6,177 bases of DNA from Stagnihabitans sp038231775. GTDB taxonomy: Bacteria; Pseudomonadota; Alphaproteobacteria; Rhodobacterales; Rhodobacteraceae. Within the stretch, counting starts at the first letter, position 1; each line of letters starts with the position of its first letter. The stretch lies in contig JBBRKS010000214.1 of assembly GCA_038231775.1 (NCBI GenBank), positions 1 through 6,177 of the forward strand. Reading direction: 5' to 3'. Made by a program: the position numbers and the translations under genes. The notes under the pieces are model-generated. The model made no database searches, had not been told where the DNA came from, and saw only the letters and a list, made by a program, of their open reading frames with translations. Shown here in pieces: positions 6,069-6,177 of this stretch.

Positions 6069-6177
6069 TCTGAGGGGTCTTGCGGATTTCGTGGGGATGG
6101 ATTCTTGGGCATGAAACGCCCTTCTGGAGCCCGTTCCCCGCATGGATATCTTTCTGTCTGCCTTCGGCGACATCCCC
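6042..6177. other. Unrelated sequence joined to the kinase gene, probable end of another mobile element
   Basis: Kinase homology stops abruptly at 6041, and sequence beginning GGGAATCGCGTTTGG follows. Such a junction inside a conserved C-terminus is what an insertion or deletion endpoint produces. An open frame from the ATG at 6142 (MDIFLSAFGDIP) runs off the window edge; with 12 codons and no clear ribosome binding site I cannot name it. The type of element is not recognised. Confidence 0.4.

Noticed and set aside
5433..6173. 246-codon minus-strand frame across the kinase
   Set aside because: It is a shadow of the conserved kinase frame, with no family features.
6142..6177. Start of an open frame, MDIFLSAFGDIP, at the right edge
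   Set aside because: Only 12 codons are visible and there is no clear ribosome binding site. It was not annotated as a gene, though it may belong to the next mobile element.

Overview
The window looks like an accessory, insertion-sequence-rich segment of an alphaproteobacterial chromosome or plasmid. The insertion-sequence types, moderately high GC and protein flavour suggest a Rhodobacterales- or Sphingomonadales-like host. This is an impression from sequence style, not a phylogenetic placement. No RNA gene or CRISPR array was found.

Layout: the left edge (1-~137) is the 5' end of an IS5-family element read on the minus strand. A gene-poor leader (about 140-482) with several short inverted repeats follows. 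Next is a complete cardiolipin synthase of the two-HKD phospholipase D type (483-1910, +), then about 300 bases with two candidate terminators. A DUF2127 membrane protein (2218-2700, -) is divergent from a PAP2-family phosphatase resembling the undecaprenyl-diphosphatase BcrC group (2736-3278, +), with only 35 bases between the start codons. After a roughly 330-base gene-free stretch comes a second, different IS5-family transposase gene (3615-4987, -). Indels break it so that its DDE catalytic residues fall in different reading frames. Beyond it lies a diacylglycerol-kinase-family protein (5211-6068, +) whose last few codons appear to be replaced by unrelated sequence running to the window edge, probably the end of a third mobile element.

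Together the intact genes form a small membrane-lipid set. Cardiolipin synthase joins phosphatidylglycerol molecules, the lipid kinase would make phosphatidate (or a related lipid phosphate), and the PAP2 enzyme would remove phosphate from a lipid phosphate or diphosphate. DUF2127 is a four-helix membrane protein of unknown role. PAP2 and the lipid kinase point the same way and may have been closer neighbours before the insertion between them. That they act in one pathway is inferred from position and family only. The enzyme families are all known; the possible novelty is the combination with DUF2127 and its repeated bombardment by insertion sequences.
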